Assembly: GCA_014695325.1 (NCBI GenBank)
Contig: JACJNZ010000077.1
Span: 1-64,000 of the forward strand
Length of the DNA: 64,000 nt
Source: Cyanobacteria bacterium FACHB-502
Lineage (GTDB): Bacteria; Cyanobacteriota; Cyanobacteriia; Elainellales; Elainellaceae
Direction: 5' to 3'
The notes under the pieces are model-generated. The model had not been told where the DNA came from, ran no database searches, and saw nothing but the letters and a program-made list of their open reading frames with translations. Position 1 is the first letter of the stretch; each line of letters opens with the position of its first letter. The position numbers and the translations under genes were made by a program. Below, in pieces: positions 38,052-46,996 of this stretch.

Positions 38052-39608
38052 ATGGCACGGTTTGCATTGCTGAGCGTTTCGGACAAATCAGGGTTGGTGG
38101 ATCTGGCTCGATCGCTTGTCGAAGAATTTGAATTCAGCATTATCAGCAGTGGTGGCACGGCGCAAACGCTGAAGGATGCGGGAATTCCCGTGACGAAAGT
38201 TTCAGACTACACAGGGTCGCCAGAGATTTTGGGCGGACGGGTAAAAACGCTGCATCCCCGCATTCACGGAGGCATTTTGGCGCGGCGCGATGTGCCTCAG
38301 GATGTCACCGATCTGGCAGCAAATGGGATTAATCCGATCGATCTCATCGTCGTCAACCTGTATCCGTTTCAGCAGACGATCGCGAAACCGGGCGTAACCT
38401 TATCGGAGGCGATCGAGCAAATTGACATTGGCGGTCCGGCGATGGTGCGAGCCTCAGCGAAAAACTTTGCCCATGTGACGATTCTCTGCAATCCCAATCA
38501 GTACGGCGATTATCTAGAGGAACTGCGGCAGAACGGCACTCCGTCGATCGCGTTTCGGCAGAGCTGTGCGCTGCAGGCGTTTGAGCATACCTCAGCATAC
38601 GATCGGGCGATCGCAGATTACTTGAGTCAGCAGAGCCAGCAAGAAGAAGCTCCGTCTGCCAGTTTGCCTAACCTATTCAGCCTCAACGGACAGAAAGTGC
38701 AGGAATTGCGCTACGGCGAGAATCCGCATCAGCCTGCGGCGTGGTATCAGACTGGGGGAAGTGCGAGCGGCTGGGCAGCGGCGGAGAAGTTACAGGGCAA
38801 GGAGCTGAGCTATAACAATCTGGTCGATCTGGAAGCAGCGCGGCGGATTGTGGCAGAGTTTCCCGATTCGGAAGCGGCGGCAGTAATTATCAAACACACC
38901 AATCCCTGTGGCGTGGCGTTAGGCGGTTCGCTGGTAGAGGCTTACACAAAAGCATTTAACGCCGATTCGACTTCTGCATTTGGCGGCATTGTGGCTCTAA
39001 ATCGATCGATCGACGGAGCCACCGCAAACGAACTTAAGAAGACTTTCCTCGAATGTATTGTGGCTCCAGGCTGTGATGCAGAAGCGGCAGAGATTTTGGC
39101 AACCAAGTCAAATCTGCGGGTGTTGGTGCTGCCGGATTTGAGCCGGGGTGAAAAGGAACTGGTGCGTCAGATTGCAGGTGGATTTCTGGTACAAACGGCA
39201 GACGATCAAATTGCCAATCCTGCCGACTGGAAAATTGTTACCGATCGCCAGCCCACCGAGTCGCAGCTTGCCGAGCTATTGTTTGCCTGGAAGGTTTGTA
39301 AGCACGTTAAATCAAACGCCATTGTGATCACCCACGATCGCACTACGCTTGGAGTCGGCGCAGGACAAATGAATCGCGTTGGGTCGGTGAAAATTGCGCT
39401 GGAGCAGGCAGCAGACAAAACCAAAGGCGCAGTGCTGGCTAGCGATGGCTTCTTCCCGTTTGATGACTCGGTGCGAACGGCAGCGGCAGCAGGCATTGAG
39501 GCGATCGTTCAACCAGGGGGCAGTATGCGCGATGCAGATTCGATCGCAGCAGCAAATGAATTGGGCATTGTTATGGTGTTGACGGGAATGAGACACTTCT
39601 TGCACTAA
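38052..39608 (+). CDS. purH: Bifunctional AICAR transformylase / IMP cyclohydrolase
   Basis: 518 residues from ATG. The N-terminal IMP cyclohydrolase domain (MGS-like) starts FALLSVSDKSGLVDLARSL and includes TKVSDYTGSPEILGGRVKTLHPRIHGGIL. The C-terminal transformylase begins at LRYGENPHQPAAWY and includes NNLVDLEAARRIV, IIKHTNPCGVA with the catalytic Lys-His, SAFGGIVALN and GAGQMNRVGS. It performs the last two steps of IMP synthesis. Normal length, no defects. It is followed 11 bp later by the 2OG-Fe(II) oxygenase gene, so they are likely co-transcribed. Confidence 0.98.
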   Translation: MARFALLSVSDKSGLVDLARSLVEEFEFSIISSGGTAQTLKDAGIPVTKVSDYTGSPEILGGRVKTLHPRIHGGILARRDVPQDVTDLAANGINPIDLIVVNLYPFQQTIAKPGVTLSEAIEQIDIGGPAMVRASAKNFAHVTILCNPNQYGDYLEELRQNGTPSIAFRQSCALQAFEHTSAYDRAIADYLSQQSQQEEAPSASLPNLFSLNGQKVQELRYGENPHQPAAWYQTGGSASGWAAAEKLQGKELSYNNLVDLEAARRIVAEFPDSEAAAVIIKHTNPCGVALGGSLVEAYTKAFNADSTSAFGGIVALNRSIDGATANELKKTFLECIVAPGCDAEAAEILATKSNLRVLVLPDLSRGEKELVRQIAGGFLVQTADDQIANPADWKIVTDRQPTESQLAELLFAWKVCKHVKSNAIVITHDRTTLGVGAGQMNRVGSVKIALEQAADKTKGAVLASDGFFPFDDSVRTAAAAGIEAIVQPGGSMRDADSIAAANELGIVMVLTGMRHFLH

Positions 39609-39619
39609 GGTTACGCGCT

Positions 39620-40504
39620 ATGCCAGAATTTCAGGATTTGCCGGAAATCGTCAAAGTCACGCTGCTTCTGTCAGGAGGGCAGCAGTACCAGGTCGCCATT
39701 CAGTCTGAGAATCCTTTGCTGGAGCAATTGTTTGAAGTGCTGGCAGATTGGGAAGGCAAGCGGGTGCGGCGGCTGTTTCAGGTCCCGCTCAATCAGGGAC
39801 AGGCAGTGTTGGCGTTTCCGTGCGATCGACTGGTGGGCATGGTGACCGAGCCGCCGATCGTGATGCAAACCCAGAGCGTGACCCCTGTTCCGGCTGGCAT
39901 TCCGCGCTTTTCAGATGGCGTTTTACCGTCCGAGTCCGTTCAGGTTGATGACTTCCTTTCGCCAGAAGAACATCAGATGCTGCTCAATTACGTTCTGGAG
40001 CGCGAAGCAGAATTTGTAAGCACCACGACTTCAACCGGAGATGAAAGTTATCGCCAGTCGGTTGTGCTGTACGATTTCCCTGAAGTTCACAGTTTCATCA
40101 CCGATCGCATTCGCTCGATCGTTCCCGATGTCATCAAAGCACTCGGTCTTCCACCATTCACCGCTCAGGATATCGAAGCGCAAATTACCGGACACAATGA
40201 CGGCAATTATTACCGCATCCACAACGACAATGGCAGTCCTGACACTGCTACCCGCGAACTCACCTATGTCTACTATTTCTATCGTCAACCCAAGGCTTTT
40301 TCCGGCGGAGAGCTATTAATTTACGATAGCCGCATCGAAGATAATTTCTTTGTCCAGGCTGACACCTTCCAGACGATCGATCCCAGGAATAACAGCATCG
40401 TTCTGTTCCTCAGCCGCTATATGCACGAAGTGTTGCCTGTGCGCTGTCCTTCGCGATCGTTTGCGGATAGTCGATTCACGGTAAACGGCTGGATTCGTCG
40501 GTAG
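39620..40504 (+). CDS. 2-oxoglutarate/Fe(II) oxygenase (prolyl-4-hydroxylase-like)
   Basis: 294 residues from ATG. The C-terminal half is a P4H-type jelly roll: YYRIHNDNGS supplies the His-x-Asp of the iron site (about residue 200), FSGGELLIYDSR the central strand, and RYMHEVLPVRCPSRSFADSRFTVNGWIRR the distal His (about 268) and the 2-oxoglutarate Arg region. The first 110 residues have no assignable fold. Such enzymes hydroxylate proteins, peptides or small metabolites with oxygen and 2-oxoglutarate; the target is unknown. Directly after purH (11 bp), so probably in one operon with it, but no metabolic link is evident. Confidence 0.88.
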   Translation: MPEFQDLPEIVKVTLLLSGGQQYQVAIQSENPLLEQLFEVLADWEGKRVRRLFQVPLNQGQAVLAFPCDRLVGMVTEPPIVMQTQSVTPVPAGIPRFSDGVLPSESVQVDDFLSPEEHQMLLNYVLEREAEFVSTTTSTGDESYRQSVVLYDFPEVHSFITDRIRSIVPDVIKALGLPPFTAQDIEAQITGHNDGNYYRIHNDNGSPDTATRELTYVYYFYRQPKAFSGGELLIYDSRIEDNFFVQADTFQTIDPRNNSIVLFLSRYMHEVLPVRCPSRSFADSRFTVNGWIRR

Positions 40505-40536
40505 AATTTGCTGAACCACATCCATAGACCCGCATC

Positions 40537-41184
40537 CTAAATCGATCGCAGTTCCGCAAACAATCGCGCTACTTTTTGCAAATCCTTCTGACCGGGAGAA
40601 TGCTCAAGACCGCTCGATAAATCGATTCCGTCTGGACGGGTGAGCCGCAGTGCATCGCGCACGTTATCGGGGGTGAGTCCGCCCGCAAGGAGCCAATTGC
40701 ACATCGGACGGAAGGTTTGCAGGGTTGACCAATCGATCGTTTGACCTGTGCCGCCCAGCATTCCTGGATGGTAGGCATCGAGCAGGAGCGTTTCGACACA
40801 GGTTTGATAAGCTTCTGCCTGTTCCAGGTCTGCTTCTGTGCGAATTCGTAGTGCCTTGATTAGCTCGATTATCCCAAATTTGTTTTTGCAGGCATCGCGC
40901 AACCGATGACAAAATTCGGGCGATTCGCTGCTGTGAAGCTGTACCACGTTAAGCCGCCCGATCGCCACCACTTGCAGAATTTCTTCGATCGACGCATTGG
41001 CAAAGACCCCAACGCGATCGACTGTGCAGCCTTCAGGCAAATCATCGACCACAGCGCGAATCTGTTCCGGCGTGACGTAGCGCGGAGACTGCTGCACACA
41101 GATAAACCCGATCGCCGTTGCTCCCATTTGAGCGATTGATCTTCCTTGTTCCGGGTCAGTAATTCCGCAAATTTTGACGCGCAT
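40537..41184 (-). CDS. trpF: Phosphoribosylanthranilate isomerase
   Basis: 215 residues from ATG, the standard length. Active-site residues are present: Cys in VKICGITD (residue 5 region), [13 protein letters not shown], and Asp in [15 protein letters not shown], with the phosphate-binding [12 protein letters not shown] and GIDLSSGLE. It interconverts phosphoribosylanthranilate and CdRP in tryptophan synthesis. The gene is on its own, convergent with the oxygenase gene at 39620 and 26 bp after the stop of the S9 peptidase gene. No other trp genes are in the window, as is usual for the scattered trp genes of cyanobacteria. Confidence 0.97.
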   Translation of the reverse strand: MRVKICGITDPEQGRSIAQMGATAIGFICVQQSPRYVTPEQIRAVVDDLPEGCTVDRVGVFANASIEEILQVVAIGRLNVVQLHSSESPEFCHRLRDACKNKFGIIELIKALRIRTEADLEQAEAYQTCVETLLLDAYHPGMLGGTGQTIDWSTLQTFRPMCNWLLAGGLTPDNVRDALRLTRPDGIDLSSGLEHSPGQKDLQKVARLFAELRSI

Positions 41185-41210
41185 AATTTCTAGAATTTCT
41201 AGAGTCTTGA

Positions 41211-43133
41211 TTATAAATTCTCGATCGCCACAGGTTCGATCGTCTCCGCCAGGTCAAAGCCAAACACCCGCGAATAAAAATACAGTTCGCCGTCGAGGGC
41301 ACGTCGGATATTTTCGGCTTTACGGAAGCCGTGCTGCTCGCCCTCAAACAGGACATACGCCACGGGTAGCCCTTTTGCCTTCAGTGCGTCCACCATCATT
41401 TCTGCTTGGTTGGGCGGCACGATTTTGTCTTCATTGCCCTGGAAAAAGATTACAGGACAGGAGAGGCGATCGACGGCGTAAATGGGCGATCGTTCGTGGT
41501 AGAGGGCAACTTCTTCTGGGTATTTGCCGATCAAACCGTCCAGATAGCGCGACTCAAATTTATGCGTATCTTTTGCCAACGCTTCCAGATCGCTCACGCC
41601 GTAGTGACTTGCTCCCGCCCGGAAGGTGCTGTGAAATGTGAGAGCTGCCAGCGTTGTATAACCGCCCGCACTGCCGCCATCGATACAGAGCCGATCGCCA
41701 TCCACCAAGCCCTGATCCACCAGATACTTCGCGCCGTTGATGCAGTCTTCCACATCGACAATGCCCCATCTGCCCTTCAGCCGTTCCCGATACTCGCGTC
41801 CGTATCCGGTACTGCCGCCGTAGTTCACATCTAGAATGGCAATGCCGCGACTCGTCCAATATTGAATGCCGGGGCTAAAACTAGCAGAAGTTGCTGCCGT
41901 GGGACCACCGTGGATCTTGACCAGCAGCGGCGGTCGTTCTCCATTGGGAGTCTGGAAGTCTTTGTTTTGCGGCGGATAAAAGAAAGCAAACGCTGTCTTT
42001 CCTTCTGCCGTGGGAAACTCGATCGCTTGAGGCACAGAAATATAGCCCGGATCAATCTCCAAAGAACTCGATCGCCGCAGTTCTACCGTTTCCCCTGTCG
42101 CTAAATTTAATCGGACGATCGCGCTGGGAGCCGCTGCACTGCCGCCCACAAACGCCACAAACCCATCCCCTACCTGCAAACCACCCAGACTGGAATAGGG
42201 AATTGGAATTTCTGTGAGTTCAAACGAGGCGGTATCGATCTGTGCCAAATGCTGAATGCCCGATTCTACATAGGTACAAACGAGGCGATCGGCGGAGGCA
42301 AAACCATAGTTCGTCATGCGAAACACCCACAGGGGCTGCCCAAACTCCGCCGCCTTCGGACAAATGGGCTGAACTTCTCCCCCCCGCCAACAATACAGAT
42401 TCCACCAGTTCGATCGATCGCTGACAAAATACAGCGTCCCGTCCGGCGACCATTCTGGCTGAAAAATTGATTCCGTTTCTCCCCCCGCGATAAGCTGCGC
42501 CTCGCCCAATGACCCATCCTGGCGAACCTCTGCCACCCAAAGCTGCGTCCCATCCCACGGCATATTCGGGTGATTCCAGCTGAGCCATGCCAGCCGATCG
42601 CCTTTTGGACTGAGACGCGGAGCCGCATAAAAATCTGACCCTGAAACGAGAACAGTCTGCGGATTGGAAGACGCTAAGCTGATGGCAGCGATCGTATTTA
42701 TCGGCTCATGTCCACCCCCCGTATGGTCTTCGCGCACACAGATCAGGCGATTTCGGACGCGATCGATCACCGCATCGGCATAGCGCAAATCGGCTTCGGG
42801 CGTGATTGGTTCTGCCGCCTGACCCGGTGACTGACGATAAAGCCGCTGATCGACAAAATTCGAGAAATAAACAGTGCTATCCGCCACAATATACGCCCCG
42901 CCGCCATACTCATGCACCCGCGTCCGCGCATTCAAGGGCATGGGGAGGAGATCGATCGCCTCTCCAGAGGGCTTTCTTTGAACGATCGCATTGCGTCCGC
43001 TTTCGGTCGGTCGTCCCTCGCTCCAGTAAATGTCCTGTCCATCCAGGCGAATTTCACCCAGGCGCAAACTTCCCGCCACAATCAACTCTGATGTAATCGG
43101 GGATTTCCAAGAACCGTAGGGGGCAACTGGCAT
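41211..43133 (-). CDS. S9 family serine peptidase (prolyl oligopeptidase-like)
   Basis: 640 residues from ATG. The N-terminal 370 residues form the beta-propeller gating domain ([20 protein letters not shown] and similar blades). The C-terminal hydrolase domain has the catalytic Ser in GGSAGGYTT (about residue 486), Asp in [14 protein letters not shown] (about 568) and His in [12 protein letters not shown] (about 600). This is the S9C acylaminoacyl/dipeptidyl peptidase type that cleaves short peptides. No signal peptide, so likely cytoplasmic. It is 26 bp upstream of trpF on the same strand. The region behind its start holds a 15-bp repeat at 43168. Confidence 0.94.
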   Translation of the reverse strand: MPVAPYGSWKSPITSELIVAGSLRLGEIRLDGQDIYWSEGRPTESGRNAIVQRKPSGEAIDLLPMPLNARTRVHEYGGGAYIVADSTVYFSNFVDQRLYRQSPGQAAEPITPEADLRYADAVIDRVRNRLICVREDHTGGGHEPINTIAAISLASSNPQTVLVSGSDFYAAPRLSPKGDRLAWLSWNHPNMPWDGTQLWVAEVRQDGSLGEAQLIAGGETESIFQPEWSPDGTLYFVSDRSNWWNLYCWRGGEVQPICPKAAEFGQPLWVFRMTNYGFASADRLVCTYVESGIQHLAQIDTASFELTEIPIPYSSLGGLQVGDGFVAFVGGSAAAPSAIVRLNLATGETVELRRSSSLEIDPGYISVPQAIEFPTAEGKTAFAFFYPPQNKDFQTPNGERPPLLVKIHGGPTAATSASFSPGIQYWTSRGIAILDVNYGGSTGYGREYRERLKGRWGIVDVEDCINGAKYLVDQGLVDGDRLCIDGGSAGGYTTLAALTFHSTFRAGASHYGVSDLEALAKDTHKFESRYLDGLIGKYPEEVALYHERSPIYAVDRLSCPVIFFQGNEDKIVPPNQAEMMVDALKAKGLPVAYVLFEGEQHGFRKAENIRRALDGELYFYSRVFGFDLAETIEPVAIENL

Positions 43134-43167
43134 AGCTCTGCTTTCGATCGCTCAACGCTCTTCATTG

Positions 43168-43212
43168 TACGGTGCAGAACTATACGGCGCAGAACTGTAT
43201 GGCGCGGAATTG
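43168..43212 (+). repeat. 15-bp tandem repeat, three copies
   Basis: TACGGTGCAGAACTA, TACGGCGCAGAACTG and TATGGCGCGGAATTG are consecutive. Read on the plus strand they encode YGAEL three times, a pentapeptide-repeat-like register, but the frame has no credible start or continuation. They lie in the 205-bp gap between the S9 peptidase start and the kinase stop. Confidence 0.85.
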
Positions 43213-43338
43213 CACGATGTGGAATGTGGCGATGCGGCGCAGTTCTCTGACAGAGGAATTTGTCTATGGTGTGTACACGAGTTAATCCTGCCGGTGTTCC
43301 GGGTTTTGCAGCCCCTTCAATCCTGCGCCAATTCCCTC

Positions 43339-44415
43339 TTAGTAAATCACCATCTCCGATCGTTTTCGCTGCCGTTCAGCTGCCAGTCTACGTTTGCGCC
43401 AGCGTCGGATCGCAATTGCGGTTCGCACGATCGGGGAAAGATAGCTGCCATGCAATAAGTCTTCATCCTCGATCGTTCCCAAGGGATGATTGCTCATGCA
43501 GGACGCCAAACTGTCAAGATACGGTTCTAGCTCGATCGCTCGCAGCACGTCCTCTGCCGACTGATAGCGATCGCGGGGCGACACCTTCAGCATTTTGTCC
43601 AGCACTTTGGCAAAATAGTCGCTCACCTGCACAGCATCCTGCCACTTCACTTCCCCAGTTTCGATGTCATAGTCAAACTCCATCGGCGGCTTTCCAGTCA
43701 GCAGGTAAAGGCAGGTAACACCGATCGCAAAAATGTCACTGGCGTAGGTTGATCGCAGAGAGAGCTGCTCCGGCGGAGCAAAGCCCAGCGTGCCGACAAA
43801 GTGGGTTGTTGCCCCTTTATGAGTCATTTCATCGACCTTGATGAACTGTTCTTTCACAGCTCCAAAGTCGATCAGCACCAGCCTGCCGTCATCCTGACAG
43901 CGAATAATATTAGGTGGCTTAATGTCGCGGTGAATCACCTGCTGCTGATGGATGTAGCTCAGCACGGGCAATAGCTCCCGCAGAAAAGTTTTAACTTCTG
44001 CTTCTGAAAAAACGCCCCGCAGTTTAACTTCTTTTGCCAGGGTGCGACCGCGCACATATTCCTGCACGAGATAAAACTCGCCATTCAGCTCAAAGTAGTC
44101 GAGCAAGCAGGGGATCTGGGCATGACTTCCGAGCTGGCTGAGCGTTTTTGCTTCCCGTTCAAACCGCTGGCAGGCGCGCTGCAACACGATCGGGTTAGCA
44201 ACCTTGGGGCAGAGCTGCTTAATCACGCAAAGGGGATGATGGGGCAGCAAAACATCCCTTGCCAGAAAAGTCACCCCAAAGCCACCCCGACCCAGTGCCC
44301 GCACAATCTGATATCGATCGCGAAATCGCGTTTCAGAACCACAGAGCTGATTGAGTTGACTTGGCTGAGGCGAGCCAGAACGCAGATCATTGATAGGGGG
44401 AGTTGAAGCATCCAT
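43339..44415 (-). CDS. Ser/Thr protein kinase
   Basis: 358 residues from ATG. Hanks-type domain: glycine loop GRGGFGVTF (about residue 41), Lys in CVIKQL, catalytic HRDIKPPNI (about 163), LIDFGAVKE (DFG) and GTLGFAPPEQ, the form seen in many cyanobacterial kinases. After the kinase domain (about residue 300) comes a short basic tail ending RKRSEMVIY, with no membrane segment or repeat. It is soluble and is expected to phosphorylate proteins on Ser/Thr; its targets are unknown. It lies downstream of maf on the same strand with 125 bp between. It is unlike the CHASE2 kinase at 1507 in having no sensor domain. Confidence 0.93.
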   Translation of the reverse strand: MDASTPPINDLRSGSPQPSQLNQLCGSETRFRDRYQIVRALGRGGFGVTFLARDVLLPHHPLCVIKQLCPKVANPIVLQRACQRFEREAKTLSQLGSHAQIPCLLDYFELNGEFYLVQEYVRGRTLAKEVKLRGVFSEAEVKTFLRELLPVLSYIHQQQVIHRDIKPPNIIRCQDDGRLVLIDFGAVKEQFIKVDEMTHKGATTHFVGTLGFAPPEQLSLRSTYASDIFAIGVTCLYLLTGKPPMEFDYDIETGEVKWQDAVQVSDYFAKVLDKMLKVSPRDRYQSAEDVLRAIELEPYLDSLASCMSNHPLGTIEDEDLLHGSYLSPIVRTAIAIRRWRKRRLAAERQRKRSEMVIY

Positions 44416-44540
44416 GCACTTGTGCGGCTGTCACTCGGCTTATCCGTATTGTCCCGTCTTCCTAGGGACTATAGCATCCGTAGCCCTATTGACTTCATAA
44501 AGACAACATGAACCCTGAGGCGAGTTTTTATTTTTTAGTG

Positions 44541-45149
44541 CTAGCTCAACCAAAAGTTCACGACCTCGTACTGTAAATCTACCAGCATCTGGCGCAGCAG
44601 GGGAAGACTCAGCCCAATCACGTTGCTGTGGCAGCCTTCGAGTCGCTCTACAAACAGTCCCCCCCGCCCTTCCAGCGCAAAGCAGCCTGCACACTGAAGC
44701 GGTTCACCCGTCGCCACATAAGCCTCAATTTCTCGATCGCTCACGTTTGCAAAATGCACCTGCGTCACCTGAGCCCGCACCAGTGTTTTTTGTTGCGGCT
44801 GATCGATCAGGCAGTGCCCGGTATAAAGCTGCCCGACTCGCCCGCGCATCTTCTGCCAGCGTTCGATCGCTTCTGCCGCATCTTTCGGCTTGCCGTAGAT
44901 TTCGCCCTCTAGTGCCAACACCGAGTCACAGCCCAGAATCAGTGAATCCGACAATAGCGGCGCAACGGTTTCGGCTTTGCCCTGGGCTAATTGTTGAACG
45001 AGGCGATCGGGTTTTGATTCTTGAATTTTTGACTCGTCATAGTCGCTCGGCTGCACAAACACCGGAATTCCAGCCGTTTGCAGCAACCGTTTACGAGCCG
45101 GAGACGCAGACGCTAAAACAAAGCGAGGAATCAAGGGATTAACCGCCAT
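44541..45149 (-). CDS. maf: Maf-type nucleoside triphosphate pyrophosphatase
   Basis: 202 residues from ATG. The N-terminal [17 protein letters not shown] corresponds to the substrate-binding S-x-S-P-R-R motif, and DYDESKI and [16 protein letters not shown] match the catalytic acidic region (Glu/Asp). Maf enzymes hydrolyse non-canonical or methylated nucleoside triphosphates and can arrest cell division when overproduced. It lies 32 bp downstream of the psbP-like gene on the same strand, so the pair is probably an operon. The C-terminal part, [27 protein letters not shown], is standard for the family. Confidence 0.95.
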   Translation of the reverse strand: MAVNPLIPRFVLASASPARKRLLQTAGIPVFVQPSDYDESKIQESKPDRLVQQLAQGKAETVAPLLSDSLILGCDSVLALEGEIYGKPKDAAEAIERWQKMRGRVGQLYTGHCLIDQPQQKTLVRAQVTQVHFANVSDREIEAYVATGEPLQCAGCFALEGRGGLFVERLEGCHSNVIGLSLPLLRQMLVDLQYEVVNFWLS

Positions 45150-45181
45150 GAAACCACCCTCACTCCACTAAATTAAATTGA

Positions 45182-45727
45182 TTAATAGACCGAGAAGGAT
45201 TTGGCAACGACCCGAAACAGGTCTTCCACTTTGCCCCAGCGTCGCTCGGTGGTAGAAACATTAAAGGTATAAAGCTGTCCCCGCCGCACCGACACGCTGG
45301 CAATACTGTGACGAAGCTGATTCGGGAGCGTTACAGCATATTCCAGCAGATAGTAAGTCTTTTCATCGTCCTGCCGCGCTTCGGCGGATACTAGCTCTGC
45401 CTGCCGTCCTGATCCTTCTGGGGCGATCGCACTTTTTGAGAGCCGATAACCCACTTCCGTCGGAGTGCCCAGGTCTTCTAGCGTTTTGTTGTCGCTGACG
45501 GGGCTAATAATCACGCTGGCGTTTTCTGTTTCCTCGATCAAGTCATGCAGCACTACATCAGGACCGTTGTTCACCTTTACCTCAACCCAGCCGTTGGGAT
45601 AGAGGAACTGGTATCCCTGATACGTGTTCACATAGCTTTTCAAACCGGTTCCGGTAGCCGCCGGAGTGCAACTCTGTAGACTCAGGCTCAACACAACGAC
45701 CAGCACTGCTGCAATCCGCTTCAGCAT
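45182..45727 (-). CDS. PsbP-domain lipoprotein (CyanoP-like)
   Basis: 181 residues from ATG. A lipoprotein signal peptide ends in LSLQSC (Cys about residue 20), so the protein should be lipidated. The mature part is the PsbP fold: YVNTYQGYQFLYPNGWVEVKVNNGPDVVLHDLIEETENASVIISPV and the end YTFNVSTTERRWGKVEDLFRVVAKSF. CyanoP binds the lumenal side of photosystem II and aids its assembly. The gene is 32 bp upstream of maf and likely co-transcribed. In another frame of this stretch no competing gene exists. Confidence 0.92.
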   Translation of the reverse strand: MLKRIAAVLVVVLSLSLQSCTPAATGTGLKSYVNTYQGYQFLYPNGWVEVKVNNGPDVVLHDLIEETENASVIISPVSDNKTLEDLGTPTEVGYRLSKSAIAPEGSGRQAELVSAEARQDDEKTYYLLEYAVTLPNQLRHSIASVSVRRGQLYTFNVSTTERRWGKVEDLFRVVAKSFSVY

Positions 45728-45775
45728 TCATTTTCCTCAAAACCTATCCAGTAGGATCTTACAGCGATCGGGCGG

Positions 45776-46057
45776 CTACTGCTGATCGTTCCAGTCTGGG
45801 CAGGTATCGTCCTGTTGCCAGCCATAGGGATGAAAGCCACACACCAGCAGACTGCGACTGTCGCGATTATAGCCGTAGGCAATGCCATGGTAGTGGACAC
45901 AGCCCGCACAGGCTCTTGGACGCGAAGAGCTAACGTCCCGAAAGCCAAGCTGCGATCGAAGAATGTGCTGTTTGCTCTGCTGTCGATGCCAGTGAGCGTA
46001 GTCTGCCCGCCGAAACGAATAATTGGCGCGGCTAAAGGGACTTTGAACAGTATCCAT
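45776..46057 (-). CDS. Small Cys-motif protein (possible metal-binding)
   Basis: 93 residues from ATG; not assigned to a named family. The N-terminal 45 residues are basic and aromatic. The C-terminal part has four evenly placed cysteines: CAGCVHYHG, LLVCGFHPYGW and CPDWN. The CxxC pair with nearby His and the later Cys-His and Cys-Pro motifs suggest zinc or Fe-S binding (inference). Similar CPDW-ending small proteins are, as I recall, widespread in cyanobacteria, without known function. It is 48 bp before the psbP-like gene on the same strand, so may share its transcript. Confidence 0.75.
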   Translation of the reverse strand: MDTVQSPFSRANYSFRRADYAHWHRQQSKQHILRSQLGFRDVSSSRPRACAGCVHYHGIAYGYNRDSRSLLVCGFHPYGWQQDDTCPDWNDQQ

Positions 46058-46513
46058 AGGTGTGAAGAGGGAGGGGGATAATTTTAATCTACCCGCACGA
46101 GAGAAAAATCGATCGATGAAAATATCGCTGGAACCTGAGTCGAAGGGTCAAGATGAGGTTGAGATATAAGTTGAGATTCTGGGAAGCTACGGTCAAAAAG
46201 CTAACGTAAAGCAAAAGGGAAATACGCCGCTGCGCTCAAGTTTCAGAATCTCTTTATGCAGTTCTCACTGAGTTCCATCTATCCTTAACACAAGGTTATG
46301 TGAAGAGAGGCGATCGCTCGATCGCACACAAACCCCGTAAGCAGAGTATAAAATCACCATTGCCTAGAATGGGGTCAGTTTGCTTCTGCCGGAGGGCTGA
46401 TTCTATATATCATCCCGAATACGGTAGGAGTTCTGCCCTTGCCTCAGGAAAATTTTTCCAACCGCTTGACACTTTGCCGACCTGTGTTGGTAATATGATG
46501 AAGGCGCAGACGA
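46058..46513. other. Intergenic region upstream of tRNA-Gln
   Basis: 456 bp between the divergent Cys-motif gene and tRNA-Gln/ureA. I see no gene, RNA or strong repeat. Promoters of the tRNA and possibly ureA must lie here. I found no clear NtcA-type GTA-N8-TAC site. Confidence 0.55.
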
Positions 46514-46585
46514 TGGGGTGTCGCCAAGTGGTAAGGCAGCGGGTTTTGGTCCCGCCATTCCTAGGTTCGAATCCTAGCACCCCAG
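46514..46585 (+). tRNA. tRNA-Gln (UUG anticodon)
   Basis: 72 nt. The acceptor TGGGGTG pairs with CACCCCA and the discriminator is G. The anticodon stem GCGGG/CCCGC encloses loop TTTTGGT (anticodon TTG), and the T-arm is CTAGGTTCGAATCCTAG. ureA starts 15 nt after its end, so the two may share a primary transcript. Confidence 0.96.
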
Positions 46586-46600
46586 TTCAGAGTTAATTTT

Positions 46601-46903
46601 ATGCAACTAACTCCTCAAGAGAAGGACAAGCTTCTTATTTTTACGGCTGCTCTGGTTGCCGAAAGACGCAAGGATCGCGGCATCAAGCTTAACTATCCAG
46701 AAGCGATCGCCTATCTTTCAGCAGCAATTCTGGAGGGAGCCAGAGAAGGACGCACCGTTGCCGACTTGATGACCTATGGCACAACGCTGCTGACACGAGC
46801 GGACGTGATGGAAGGCATCCCCGAAATGATTCACGAAGTTCAGGTCGAAGCCACCTTTCCCGACGGTACAAAGCTTGTGACCGTTCACGATCCGATTCGC
46901 TGA
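46601..46903 (+). CDS. ureA: Urease gamma subunit
   Basis: 100 residues from ATG, the exact size of UreA. The sequence [55 protein letters not shown] and [26 protein letters not shown] is diagnostic. With UreB and UreC it forms the nickel urease that hydrolyses urea to ammonia. No ureB or ureC follows: dacB lies on the opposite strand 93 bp away. Scattered urease genes are known in cyanobacteria such as Synechocystis, so the isolated gene is probably functional. It begins 15 bp after tRNA-Gln. Confidence 0.97.
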   Translation: MQLTPQEKDKLLIFTAALVAERRKDRGIKLNYPEAIAYLSAAILEGAREGRTVADLMTYGTTLLTRADVMEGIPEMIHEVQVEATFPDGTKLVTVHDPIR

Positions 46904-46919
46904 CCCGGTCTCTTCAATG

Positions 46920-46961
46920 TTTCCAGCTCACAGTCTCCAGTTCACCGTTTCCAGCTCACAA
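46920..46961 (+). repeat. 14-bp tandem repeat, three copies
   Basis: TTTCCAGCTCACAG, TCTCCAGTTCACCG and TTTCCAGCTCACAA follow each other directly between the ureA and dacB stops. No gene or terminator hairpin is visible in the 93-bp gap. Confidence 0.85.
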
Positions 46962-46996
46962 TATTTCCATCCCACACGGGCTTAGAGCGGGTGCGA

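Noticed and set aside
43165-43458. Pentapeptide-repeat protein gene on the plus strand
   Set aside because: Only three repeat units at the start, then unrelated sequence overlapping the minus-strand kinase gene. No ATG or ribosome site.
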